From an uncultured Lachnospiraceae bacterium (GTDB lineage Bacteria > Bacillota > Clostridia > Lachnospirales > Lachnospiraceae), in the NCBI GenBank assembly GCA_910584685.1, contig CAJUAO010000018.1:1-62636 (forward strand): a DNA stretch of 62,636 bases, read 5' to 3'. A program made the position numbers and the translations under genes. This document shows, one piece after another, positions 54,460 to 62,636 of the stretch. Numbering within the stretch: position 1 is the first letter of the stretch; each line of letters starts with the position of its first letter. The notes under the pieces were generated by a model. The model was not told the origin of the DNA. It searched no databases and saw only the letters and a list, made by a program, of their open reading frames with translations.

Positions 54460-56448
54460 ATGCAAAGGATAGGAGTTTTTGTCTGCCACTGCGGAAGCAA
54501 TATCGCAGCTACGGTAGACGTAAAAAAGGTAGCCGAAATGGCGCTTATGGAGCCGGGAGTCGTACACTCAGAGGATTATCAGTATATGTGCTCTGAGGCA
54601 GGTCAGGCGAAAATACAGGAAGCCATTAAGGAAAAAAACCTTACCGGAATAGTAGTATGTTCCTGCTCACCGCGTATGCATGAAAACACATTCCGTAAAG
54701 CAGCAGAGCGGGCAGGATTAAATCCATACATGGTAGAGATTGCCAACATTCGTGAGCATTGCTCATGGATACATAAGGATATTGAGGAGGCAACTAAAAA
54801 GGCGGTTATACTTATGAGAGCCGCAGTTGCAAAGGTAAACTTAAATACTCCGCTTAAGCAGGGAGAGAGCCGGGTTACAAAGAGAGCCCTTGTTATCGGC
54901 GGCGGTATAGCAGGTATTCAGACTGCGCTTGATATAGCAGACGCAGGCTATAAGGTTGATATAGTAGAAAAAACGCCAAGTATCGGCGGAAGAATGTCAC
55001 AGGTTGACAAGACCTTTCCAACCCTTGACTGTTCGGCATGTATCTTAACACCAAAGATGGTGGAGGCAAACGCCCATGAAAATATTACCATATATACTTA
55101 CAGCGAGGTTGAAAACGTTACGGGCTTTGTGGGAGATTTTACCGTAGACATACGAAAGAAAGCAAGAAGCGTTGACATGGCAAAATGTACCGGCTGCGGT
55201 GTCTGCCAGGAAAAATGTCCTTCTAAGAAGACACCTAGCGAGTTTAACAGAGGCTTAAACAACAGAAGCGCTATTTACACACCGTTTGCGCAGGCTATAC
55301 CAAACGTTCCTGTTATTGACAGGGACGCATGTATAAAGTTTAAGACAGGCAAGTGCGGACTTTGTGAAAAGGTATGTCAGGCAGGGGCTATAGATTACAA
55401 TCAGCAGGATGAGATAATAACGGAAAAATACGGAGCTATTGTAGTGGCTACAGGCTTTGACATGATAAAGCTTGACAAGTATGACGAGTACGCCTACAGC
55501 CAGAGCAAGGATGTAATTACCTCCCTTGAGCTTGAGCGTATAATGAATGCGGCAGGCCCTACAAAGGGACATCTGGAGAGAATGTCAGACGGCAAGGCTC
55601 CAAAGGAAATGGTATTTATACAGTGCGTTGGAAGCCGCTGTTCAGACGACAGAGGAAAGAGCTACTGCTCAAAGATTTGCTGTATGTATACTGCAAAGCA
55701 TGCAATGCTTATACGCGATAAGTATCCTGATGTAAACGTCACAGTATTTTATATAGACGTCCGTACTCCGGGAAAGAACTTTGACGAGTTCTACAGAAGA
55801 GCCGTTGAGGATTACGGAGTAAACTATATCAAAGGTCAGGTTGGAAAGGTTGTTCCACAGTCAAACGGCAAACTTTTAGTAAAGGGAGTCGATTTGATTG
55901 ACCAGAAGCAGATTGTTAAGGAAGCAGACATGGTAGTGCTGGCGGCAGCCATTGAGCCGAATCCTGACGTAAGAAAAATTGCCACAATGCTTACTGCAAG
56001 TATTGATACAAACAATTTCCTTACAGAGGCCCATGCAAAGCTCAGACCTGTAGAGTCGCCTACGGCGGGTATTTTCCTCTCAGGAGTATGTCAGGGACCA
56101 AAGGATATTCCGGAAACGGTTTCCCAGGCAGGCGCTGCGGCAGTTAAGGCAATCGGTCTTCTGGCAAAGGATAAACTGATGACAAATCCATGTACGGCGC
56201 ATTCAGATGAGCTTTTGTGTAACGGCTGTTCAAATTGCGCCAATGTATGTCCTTACGGAGCTATATCTTATGAGGATAAGGAGGTTAACGACCACGGCAT
56301 AAGAGAGGTAAGACGAATAGCGCAGGTAAACAGCGCGTTATGTCAGGGCTGTGGCGCATGTACGGTTACATGTCCTTCAGGAGCTATGGATTTACAGGGA
56401 TTTTCAAATAGACAGATACTAGCGGAGGTAGATGCAATATGTCGATAG
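54460..56448 (+). CDS. hdrA: Heterodisulfide reductase-like subunit A (FAD, Fe-S)
   Basis: This 662-residue flavoprotein is the likely bifurcation site. It has an N-terminal cysteine-rich region (FVCHCGSNI), the FAD-binding ALVIGGGIAGIQTALDIADAG segment in two parts, TLDCSACILTPKM, a central ferredoxin-like pair (CTGCGVCQEKCP and CGLCEKVCQ), and a C-terminal pair (CNGCSNCANVCP and CQGCGACTVTCPS). Length is that of soluble HdrA. It overlaps the flxD gene by 10 bases. Confidence 0.92.
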   Translation: MQRIGVFVCHCGSNIAATVDVKKVAEMALMEPGVVHSEDYQYMCSEAGQAKIQEAIKEKNLTGIVVCSCSPRMHENTFRKAAERAGLNPYMVEIANIREHCSWIHKDIEEATKKAVILMRAAVAKVNLNTPLKQGESRVTKRALVIGGGIAGIQTALDIADAGYKVDIVEKTPSIGGRMSQVDKTFPTLDCSACILTPKMVEANAHENITIYTYSEVENVTGFVGDFTVDIRKKARSVDMAKCTGCGVCQEKCPSKKTPSEFNRGLNNRSAIYTPFAQAIPNVPVIDRDACIKFKTGKCGLCEKVCQAGAIDYNQQDEIITEKYGAIVVATGFDMIKLDKYDEYAYSQSKDVITSLELERIMNAAGPTKGHLERMSDGKAPKEMVFIQCVGSRCSDDRGKSYCSKICCMYTAKHAMLIRDKYPDVNVTVFYIDVRTPGKNFDEFYRRAVEDYGVNYIKGQVGKVVPQSNGKLLVKGVDLIDQKQIVKEADMVVLAAAIEPNPDVRKIATMLTASIDTNNFLTEAHAKLRPVESPTAGIFLSGVCQGPKDIPETVSQAGAAAVKAIGLLAKDKLMTNPCTAHSDELLCNGCSNCANVCPYGAISYEDKEVNDHGIREVRRIAQVNSALCQGCGACTVTCPSGAMDLQGFSNRQILAEVDAICR

Positions 56449-56882
56449 AAGCAAATGAAGAATTCAGACCTAAAATCGTAGCTTTTTGCTGTAACTGGTG
56501 CAGTTATGCAGGAGCCGATTTAGCAGGAAGCAGCCGTCTTGGCTATCCTGCCGATGTAAAGATTATCCGTGTACCTTGTTCATGCCGTGTCAATCCAATG
56601 TTCATACTCAGAGCATTTGAAAAGGGTGCAGACGGCGTTATCATGTGCGGCTGCCATCCGGGAGACTGTCATTACAGTACAGGAAATTATTATGCAAGAA
56701 GACGTATGACGCTGCTTTTCTCTATGCTTGATTATATAGGCGTGGAGAACGGACGTACCCGTGTAGAGTGGGTATCGGCAGCAGAGGGCGTTAAGTTTTC
56801 AACCACCATGAATGAATTTGTTGAAAAAATTCACTCTCTTGGAAAAAATGTAAGATTGGGGGATTTGAGATGCAGGAATTAA
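56439..56882 (+). CDS. flxD: MvhD-type Fe-S subunit (FlxD)
   Basis: This 147-residue protein matches the MvhD family: KIVAFCCNWCSYAGADLAG (residue 13 onward), a VPCSCRVNP stretch and MCGCHPGDCHY. The cysteines bind a [2Fe-2S] cluster that links the electron-input module to HdrA. It overlaps both neighbours (10 bases with hdrA, 13 with the next gene). Confidence 0.9.
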   Translation: MSIEANEEFRPKIVAFCCNWCSYAGADLAGSSRLGYPADVKIIRVPCSCRVNPMFILRAFEKGADGVIMCGCHPGDCHYSTGNYYARRRMTLLFSMLDYIGVENGRTRVEWVSAAEGVKFSTTMNEFVEKIHSLGKNVRLGDLRCRN

Positions 56883-57844
56883 TTGCAAGGGCAAAAGAAT
56901 TGTTGGCAAACGGAACAGTAGCCCGCGTTCTCGGCTGGAAGGCCGGAGACCTGCCATACAATCCTGAGCCGGCTTACTTTGAAAAGGAAGAAGATTTTAA
57001 GGATTTTGTCTACAATGGATTTTGCGGAGCAAACCTTAGCAAATATATGATAGAAGCGTCAAAGCTTGAGGGCAGAACGCTTGTATGCCTAAAGCCCTGC
57101 GATACATACAGCTTTAACCAGCTTATTATGGAACACCGTGTAGACAGGGAAAAGGCTTATATTATAGGCGTAGGTTGTAAGGGCAAGCTGGACATAGAAA
57201 AGGTTAAAAAGAACGGAATAAAGGGTATACAGGGCATATCGGGAGCAGAGCTTACAGATGATGCCGAAACGCTTACCGTACAGACCATATATGGAGAGAA
57301 GACCATGCCGTATAAGGACGCTATGCTTGAGAGATGTCACGTATGCAAGGGCAAGGAGCATATGATATACGACGAGATTATAGGCGAATCAAAGGACACA
57401 AAGGATGGGGACAGATTTGCAGAGGTAGAGCGCATAGAGGCTATGAAGCCGGAGGAAAAGTTTGCATATTTCCAGAAGGAATTAAGCAAATGTATCCGCT
57501 GTAACGCATGCAGAAACGCGTGTCCTGCATGCAGCTGCCGCAAGTGTGTGTTTGACAGCAACAAGTTTGACAGCTCACAGAAGGCAAACGTTGATTCCTT
57601 TGAGGAGAAAATGTTCCATATTATAAGAGCATTTCATGTGGCAGGAAGATGTACGGACTGCGGTGAGTGCAGCAGAGTATGTCCGCAGGGTATACCTCTT
57701 CATCTCTTTAACAGAAAATTCATCAAGGATATAGATGAATTTTACGGAGAATTTCAGGCAGGCGAGGATATTACGGTTAAAGGGCCATTGACAAGCTTTA
57801 CGTTTGAGGATGTTGAGCCGGGCATTGTGGCGGAAAGGGGATAA
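56870..57844 (+). CDS. flxC: Fe-S electron-transfer protein, FlxC-like
   Basis: This 324-residue protein has an N-terminal region resembling coenzyme F420 hydrogenase beta-type proteins (LVCLKPCDTYS, IIGVGCKGKLD), then two [4Fe-4S] motifs, CIRCNACRNACPACSC (about residue 209) and CTDCGECSRVCPQ. Position in the operon fits FlxC of the Flx NADH-dehydrogenase module. The letter assignment is less certain than the role. Confidence 0.72.
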   Translation: MQELIARAKELLANGTVARVLGWKAGDLPYNPEPAYFEKEEDFKDFVYNGFCGANLSKYMIEASKLEGRTLVCLKPCDTYSFNQLIMEHRVDREKAYIIGVGCKGKLDIEKVKKNGIKGIQGISGAELTDDAETLTVQTIYGEKTMPYKDAMLERCHVCKGKEHMIYDEIIGESKDTKDGDRFAEVERIEAMKPEEKFAYFQKELSKCIRCNACRNACPACSCRKCVFDSNKFDSSQKANVDSFEEKMFHIIRAFHVAGRCTDCGECSRVCPQGIPLHLFNRKFIKDIDEFYGEFQAGEDITVKGPLTSFTFEDVEPGIVAERG

Positions 57845-57847
57845 TGT

Positions 57848-58888
57848 ATGTATAAGATAGCAAAGGAAAATCTGCCGGCATTATTCCAGAGAATTGCCGA
57901 AGCACAGGATTTGATTCTTCCTATAGAAAACTGCGGACAGGTAAATTTTGGAGTGTGGAGTGAGGACGCAAAGGTTGACATAGACACACTTAAGTCCGTA
58001 AAATCACCAAAGGACGCATTTTTTCCACAGAGTGAAAATCTCTACACATGTGTCCGTGAGGGAAAAAAGATACAGATTACACCGGAGGAGCTTCAGAATA
58101 AGGACTTTGTTGTATTTGGAATGAGAGCATGCGATTTACAGGGCGTTGAGTTGCTTGACAAAGTATTTTTAGCTGAGCCTGTAGATACCTTCTATGGGGC
58201 AAGGAGACAGCATGGAACAATAGTTGCATTAGCCTGTCACGAGCCTGAGGAAACCTGCTTCTGTAAGGTGTTTGGCATAGACGCCGCTAATCCTGCGGCA
58301 GACGTAGCCACATGGCTTATAGACGGCGAGCTGTGCTGGAAGCCTCTTACAGATAAGGGCGAGGCGCTTACAAAGGCTGTGGAGGATTTGCTTGAGAGTG
58401 ACGCCGGAGCAGATGAAAAGGTGGAGACTGAAAAGTCAGCCATCAGAGAGATTATAGAGAAATTACCATATTCGTCTCTTTCACTTGATGGCTGGAATGG
58501 CGACGCCTTATCAGAAAAATTTGATTCTCCTGTATGGGAGGAATTATATAAGCCGTGTCTGGCATGCGGTACATGCACGTTTGTATGTCCAACCTGTCAG
58601 TGCTACGATATAAAGGATTACGATACGGGACACGGGGTGCAGAGATACCGCTGCTGGGATTCATGTATGTACTCTGACTTTACCATGATGGCTCACGGCA
58701 ATAACCGTACCAGCCAGATGCAGAGGTTCCGTCAGAGATTTATGCACAAGCTTGTATATTTTCCTGCAAATAACGACGGAATGTATTCCTGCGTAGGCTG
58801 TGGACGCTGTGTGGAGAAGTGTCCGTCAGCTCTTAATATAGTAAAGGTAATTAAGGCTTTTCAGAATCAGGGAGGTGAGACGTCATGA
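57848..58888 (+). CDS. flxB: Fe-S protein, FlxB/AsrA-like
   Basis: This 346-residue protein has an N-terminal domain like anaerobic sulfite reductase subunit A (FGMRACDLQGVELLDKVF split across a helix, ACHEPEETCFC) and two C-terminal [4Fe-4S] motifs, CLACGTCTFVCPTC (about 240) and CVGCGRCVEKCPS (about 322). It should relay electrons between the flavin subunit and FlxC or FlxD. The end overlaps flxA by 4 bases. Confidence 0.75.
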   Translation: MYKIAKENLPALFQRIAEAQDLILPIENCGQVNFGVWSEDAKVDIDTLKSVKSPKDAFFPQSENLYTCVREGKKIQITPEELQNKDFVVFGMRACDLQGVELLDKVFLAEPVDTFYGARRQHGTIVALACHEPEETCFCKVFGIDAANPAADVATWLIDGELCWKPLTDKGEALTKAVEDLLESDAGADEKVETEKSAIREIIEKLPYSSLSLDGWNGDALSEKFDSPVWEELYKPCLACGTCTFVCPTCQCYDIKDYDTGHGVQRYRCWDSCMYSDFTMMAHGNNRTSQMQRFRQRFMHKLVYFPANNDGMYSCVGCGRCVEKCPSALNIVKVIKAFQNQGGETS

Positions 58889-59742
58889 GTGAAGAATGTA
58901 CATGCAGCAAGGATTATAAGTTAGATACCTTGATTCCAATGGTAGGCGTGATTACGGATATACGTCAGGAGACCCCGGATGTAAAAACCTTTCGTGTAAA
59001 CGCGCCGGAGGGGGGAAAGCTTTTTGAGCATATGCCGGGACAGTGCGCAATGGTATGCGCGCCGGGCGTAAGCGAGGGTATGTTTTCCATAACATCATCA
59101 CCTACAAACAAGGAATATCAGGAGTTCAGCATTAAAAAATGCGGAGTATTGACAGATTATCTTCACAGCCTTCAGGTTGGAGATGAGATAACGGTAAGAG
59201 GGCCATACGGAAATAATTTCCCAGTGGAGACAGAGCTTAAGGGAAAGGACCTTCTGTTTATAGCAGGAGGTATCGGCCTTGCGCCTCTTCGTTCAGTTAT
59301 AAATTATGTGTTAGACAACAGAGACAACTATGGAAAGGTAGATATAGTATATGGCTCACGTTCAGCAGACGACCTTGTACAGCTTAAGGAAATCAAGGAA
59401 GTATGGATGAACGCAAAGGACGTAAACGTGTATCTTACCATAGACCGAGAGCAGGAGGGCTGGGACGGACATGTAGGCTTTGTTCCAAATTATGTGAAGG
59501 AGCTGGGCTTTGACGTAAACAAGACAGCCCTTATCTGCGGGCCTCCTATTATGATTAAATTTACATTGCAGGGGCTTCAGGAAATCGGCTTTAAGAAGGA
59601 GCAGGTTTATACTACCTTAGAGCTTCGCATGAAGTGCGGTATAGGAAAATGCGGACGCTGTAATATTGGTTCAAAATATGTCTGCAAGGACGGTCCGGTA
59701 TTCCGTTGTGACGAGATAGATGAGATGCCGAACGAGTACTAA
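58885..59742 (+). CDS. flxA: FAD/NAD(P)-binding reductase, FlxA/AsrB-like
   Basis: This 285-residue protein has a ferredoxin-NADP reductase fold: MPGQCAMVCAPG and FSITSSPTNK for FAD, GGIGLAPLRSVI and CGPPIMIKF for NAD(P). The C-terminal cysteines (KCGIGKCGRCNIGSKYVCKDG in two parts) match the [2Fe-2S] site of PyrK- and AsrB-like proteins. It is the NAD(P)H entry point of the Flx module. Confidence 0.85.
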   Translation: MSEECTCSKDYKLDTLIPMVGVITDIRQETPDVKTFRVNAPEGGKLFEHMPGQCAMVCAPGVSEGMFSITSSPTNKEYQEFSIKKCGVLTDYLHSLQVGDEITVRGPYGNNFPVETELKGKDLLFIAGGIGLAPLRSVINYVLDNRDNYGKVDIVYGSRSADDLVQLKEIKEVWMNAKDVNVYLTIDREQEGWDGHVGFVPNYVKELGFDVNKTALICGPPIMIKFTLQGLQEIGFKKEQVYTTLELRMKCGIGKCGRCNIGSKYVCKDGPVFRCDEIDEMPNEY

Positions 59743-59764
59743 GAGAAAGGAATGGTATTCATAG

Positions 59765-60439
59765 ATGGAAAAAATGGTAAACGTATACTTTTTTGGTAAG
59801 CAGTACAGCGTACCGGCTGACCTTACAATTATGGCGGCAATGGAATACGCAGGTTATACTCTTAAAAGAGGCTGCGGCTGCCGTCACGGATTTTGCGGCG
59901 CCTGCGCTACAATTTACAGAATAAAAGGCAAAAATGAATTAAAGACATGCCTTGCATGTCAGACGCAGGTAGAGGAGGGAATGTGCGTGGCAAGCATTCC
60001 ATTCTTCCCTACAGATAAGAGAACATATAACATAGAGGATATCCGTCCTGACCAGAGAATTATGATGGAGTTATATCCTGAAATTTATAGCTGTATAGGC
60101 TGTAATGCATGTACAAAGGCATGTACCCAGAGCTTAAACGTAATGCAGTATATTGCCTACGCCCAGAGAGGCGAGTTTGAAAAGTGCGCTGAGGAGTCCT
60201 TTGACTGCGTAAGTTGCGGTTGCTGCTCGGTAAGATGTCCGGCAGGCATATCACATCCTATGGTAGGACTTCTTGCAAGGAGACTTACAGGAAAGTACAT
60301 AGCTCCGGAAACAAAGCATCTTAAGGACAGAGTTGAGGAAATTAATTCCGGAAATTATGACGAGCTAATAGAGCAGATTATGCAGAAGCCAATCACAGAG
60401 ATGCAGGAATTATATAACACCAGAGAGATAGAGAAGTAG
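59765..60439 (+). CDS. Soluble fumarate reductase-like Fe-S subunit
   Basis: This 224-residue protein has an N-terminal [2Fe-2S] domain (cysteines at 37, 39, 44, 47, 62, 65) and two [4Fe-4S]-type motifs, CIGCNACTKACTQ and CVSCGCCSVRCPA. In classic FrdB the last cluster is 3Fe-4S; here four cysteines are present. No FrdC/FrdD anchor genes follow, so it should be cytoplasmic. Its partner flavoprotein starts 15 bases later. Confidence 0.8.
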   Translation: MEKMVNVYFFGKQYSVPADLTIMAAMEYAGYTLKRGCGCRHGFCGACATIYRIKGKNELKTCLACQTQVEEGMCVASIPFFPTDKRTYNIEDIRPDQRIMMELYPEIYSCIGCNACTKACTQSLNVMQYIAYAQRGEFEKCAEESFDCVSCGCCSVRCPAGISHPMVGLLARRLTGKYIAPETKHLKDRVEEINSGNYDELIEQIMQKPITEMQELYNTREIEK

Positions 60440-60453
60440 GGAGGGAGATAAGC

Positions 60454-62055
60454 ATGTTTACACCAGAAATGATGGAATCCGTAAAAAAGGTGGAAGCAAC
60501 CAGAGATGAGCGTATGGGCATGGAGCCTAGGCGTATGACTGCTGAGGAGAAGGATGAGCTTCTCAAGGCTTATCATCCTGATTACAGAGAGGAAGCCTTC
60601 GAGGAAATTAAAATAGGGCCAAATAAGGGACAGAAGGCGCCTAAGGAGCTTGTGCATTTATTGCACTCAAACAGCCGTCTTTTAACAGACAAGGTTGATT
60701 TAAGCAAGATAGATTACGATGTCGACGTTCTTGTCATAGGCGGAGGCGGCGCCGGCTCGTCGGCAGCCATAGAGGCCCATGAGGCGGGAGCCAATGTAAT
60801 GATAGTTACAAAGCTTCGTATCGGCGACGCAAACACCATGATGGCAGAGGGAGGCATACAGGCGGCAGACAAGGAAAATGATTCGCCTGTACAGCATTAT
60901 CTTGACGCCTTTGGCGGCGGACATTTTGCAGCAAGGCCTGAGCTTCTTAGAAGACTTGTTATGGAAGCCCCTGACGCTATAAAGTGGCTTAATGAATTAG
61001 GCGTTATGTTTGACAAGGACTCAGAGGGAAATATGGTAACCACCCACGGCGGCGGTACCTCAAGAAAGAGAATGCATGCCTGCAAGGATTATTCCGGAGC
61101 AGAAATCATGCGTACCTTAAGGGATGAGGTAATAAACCGTAAGATACCTGTGGTAGAGTTTACATCAGCAGTAGAGCTTTTAAAGGATGAAAACGGACAT
61201 ACGGCAGGCGCGGTTTTACTTAACATGGAGACAGGCGATTACCTTGTTGCAAAGGCAAAGACTGTGGTTATAGCTACAGGCGGCGCAGGACGTATGCATT
61301 ATCAGGGCTTCCCTACGTCAAACCACTATGGAGCCACGGCAGACGGACTTGTGCTTGGATACCGAGCAGGAGCGCCTCTTCTTTATCAGGATACTATCCA
61401 GTATCATCCTACGGGAGTTGCATTCCCATCTCAGATATTCGGAGCCCTTGTTACGGAAAAGGTACGTTCCCTTGGAGCTATGCTTGTAAACGTAGAGGGC
61501 GAGGCGTTTATGCATCCTCTTGAGACAAGAGATGTTGCGGCAGCATCTATTATCCGTGAGTGCTCGGACAGAGGAAAGGGAGTACAAACCCCTCTTGGAA
61601 GCGGCGTATGGCTTGATACCCCAATGATAGAAAGAATAGGGGGAGAGGGTACTATCGAAAAGAGAATCCCTGCAATGCTCCGTATGTACATGAATTACGG
61701 CATAGATATGAGAAAGCTTCCTATACTTGTATATCCTACCCTTCACTATCAGAACGGCGGTCTTGAGATAGGCGGCGAGGGCTTTACAAAGGCCATAGAT
61801 AACCTCCTTGTAGCAGGCGAGGCAGTAGGCGGTATTCACGGAAGAAACCGTCTTATGGGTAATTCCCTTCTTGACATTATTGTATTCGGACGTAATGCAG
61901 GAAAGGCTGCGGCAGCTAAGGCAAAGGAAATTGAAATAGGAGCTCCTTCCTTAAAGCATATTGAGGAGTATGCAAATGAGCTTAAGTCGGCAGGAATTGA
62001 CAGCGGCGATGTTTCTCCGCTTCTCCTTCCAAATTATGCAAGGCATGAAAGATAA
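60454..62055 (+). CDS. Soluble fumarate reductase-like flavoprotein
   Basis: This 533-residue FAD protein has a ~90-residue N-terminal extension before the Rossmann motif DVLVIGGGGAGSS (glycines 96-99). Residues that match the fumarate active site are present: His318 in QYHPTG, Arg338 in EKVRSLGA, Arg359 in ETRDVAA, and His431 in PTLHYQNGG; NSLLDIIVFGR closes the FAD site. It should reduce fumarate or a related unsaturated acid. The usual membrane anchor is missing, so electrons must come from soluble donors such as the Hdr-Flx complex encoded upstream (inference). Confidence 0.82.
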   Translation: MFTPEMMESVKKVEATRDERMGMEPRRMTAEEKDELLKAYHPDYREEAFEEIKIGPNKGQKAPKELVHLLHSNSRLLTDKVDLSKIDYDVDVLVIGGGGAGSSAAIEAHEAGANVMIVTKLRIGDANTMMAEGGIQAADKENDSPVQHYLDAFGGGHFAARPELLRRLVMEAPDAIKWLNELGVMFDKDSEGNMVTTHGGGTSRKRMHACKDYSGAEIMRTLRDEVINRKIPVVEFTSAVELLKDENGHTAGAVLLNMETGDYLVAKAKTVVIATGGAGRMHYQGFPTSNHYGATADGLVLGYRAGAPLLYQDTIQYHPTGVAFPSQIFGALVTEKVRSLGAMLVNVEGEAFMHPLETRDVAAASIIRECSDRGKGVQTPLGSGVWLDTPMIERIGGEGTIEKRIPAMLRMYMNYGIDMRKLPILVYPTLHYQNGGLEIGGEGFTKAIDNLLVAGEAVGGIHGRNRLMGNSLLDIIVFGRNAGKAAAAKAKEIEIGAPSLKHIEEYANELKSAGIDSGDVSPLLLPNYARHER

Positions 62056-62092
62056 AACCATATTATACTTTTAAATATTGATACGAAAATTT

Positions 62093-62124
62093 CTGCAGGT
62101 TCGGCTTTTTAGCCGGACTTGCAG
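62093..62124 (+). terminator. Hairpin after the redox operon
   Basis: CTGCA, GT and CGGCT segments pair with AGCCG, AC and TGCAG in an imperfect 32-base hairpin. No strong T-run follows, so termination is only likely. Confidence 0.5.
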
Positions 62125-62207
62125 TATATTTAGGGACAGTTGTTGACGGATATAGCTTTTGGAGGGAAATTTAACCGGTGAATCCGTATTTGATAAGGAG
62201 AAGATTT

Positions 62208-62534
62208 ATGACAGATTTTAGTATAAATGAAATGCAGGATATGCAGAAAAGGCTTCAGGATAAATACAAGGATAAATGGGAAAAGCCTTCTCCGGAAGAG
62301 GGTAAACACCATCTGCTTTGGATGGTAGGCGAAATTGGGGAAGTGATTGATATTGTAAAAAAGTATGGAGGCACAAAGGCGTCTGAGGATTCTGAATTAA
62401 GAAAAAATCTCGTTGAAGAGATGGCTGATGTTCTGATGTATTATAATGATGTTATGATGTGTTATGGAATATCTGCGGGCGAATTAAGGCAGGCGTATAC
62501 TGAGAAATTTGAAAGGAATATGACACGTTGGTAA
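62208..62534 (+). CDS. MazG-like nucleotide pyrophosphohydrolase
   Basis: This 108-residue protein has the all-alpha NTP-PPase pattern: GKHHLLWMVGEIGEVIDIVKK split by a turn, and EEMADVLMYYNDVM with the metal-binding acidic residues (ExxE and ExxxD spacing). Members hydrolyse non-canonical NTPs. The ATG at 62208 follows AAGGAG; an upstream GTG at 62178 is less likely. It is not clearly tied to the redox operon. Confidence 0.82.
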   Translation: MTDFSINEMQDMQKRLQDKYKDKWEKPSPEEGKHHLLWMVGEIGEVIDIVKKYGGTKASEDSELRKNLVEEMADVLMYYNDVMMCYGISAGELRQAYTEKFERNMTRW

Positions 62535-62559
62535 ATGGTAATTTGTATGTTTGAAAAAA

Positions 62560-62636
62560 AGTTCCTCACATGAAGCCCGGTGCTTAAGAATAAAGGGAGT
62601 ATAAGACCTTAGGGTGGTGGCGGGGACAGGGAGTTA
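62560..62636. repeat. Left arm of a further hairpin repeat, cut by the window end (copy D)
   Basis: The edge AGTTCCTCACATGAAGCCCG and then GCTTAAGAATAAAGG match the reverse complement of the right edge of copy B with few changes, and both end in GGGAGTTA before the AT-rich part. The core and right arm lie beyond the window. Confidence 0.65.

Noticed and set aside
1..62636. CRISPR array
   Set aside because: No regularly spaced short direct repeats with unique spacers were found, and no cas genes are present.

Overview
The window looks like a chromosomal segment of a low-GC, Gram-positive anaerobe of the Clostridia, most likely a Lachnospiraceae-type gut bacterium. The evidence is AGA/AGG- and ATA-rich coding, strong GGAGG ribosome sites, sigma-A type promoters, a Gram-positive type IV pilus (T4P) locus without secretin genes, the hprK-murB-rapZ-whiA-HPr-dnaE-pfkA gene order, and many ferredoxin-type redox proteins. 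Family placement is inference; no rRNA or tRNA gene was seen.

Layout. 1-1143 is non-coding and holds parts of a family of very large hairpin repeats. 1201-8660 carries a marR/flavin-protein pair, two cell-wall enzymes, a MATE transporter, a PHP phosphatase, small proteins and lrgAB. 8702-26365 is one long T4P locus: pilB, pilT, pilC, a major pilin, prepilin peptidase, a PilM-PilN fusion, a PilO-like protein, several minor pilins and a 1278-residue surface protein at the end, closed by a strong terminator. 26545-27254 is a RelB/PIN toxin-antitoxin pair with foreign codon usage. 27337-35197 has a lipoprotein, a ClC transporter, pyrG (the only minus-strand gene), ftsH and uvrC. 35286-45479 is the carbon-regulation and division block hprK-glk-murB-rapZ-whiA-HPr(Crh-like)-dnaE-pfkA. 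45646-51962 has ktrBA, an rRNA methyltransferase, a SleB-like hydrolase and nfeD-SPFH. 52302-62055 is a redox operon: ldh, hdrBCA, flxDCBA and a soluble fumarate-reductase-like pair. A MazG-like gene and the start of another hairpin repeat close the window.

How the parts work together. HprK has a local partner, but that HPr-family protein has Asn at position 15 where PTS HPr has His, and keeps Ser46; it should be a Crh-type regulator rather than a phosphocarrier. The Hdr-Flx genes predict a cytoplasmic NAD(P)H-oxidising, flavin-based electron-bifurcating complex. The adjacent FrdA/FrdB-like pair lacks a membrane anchor and could be its electron acceptor module, with lactate dehydrogenase drawing on the same NADH pool.

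The most unusual signal is the hairpin family. Two complete copies (613-954 and 40414-40756) have perfect 71-bp and 92-bp arms that differ between copies but match exactly within each copy. Both enclose a core of about 131 nt with invariant internal loops and covarying stems. Partial copies lie at both window edges and one remnant lies at 968-1045. Wobble-pair asymmetry in both complete copies points to the same strand as the functional RNA.
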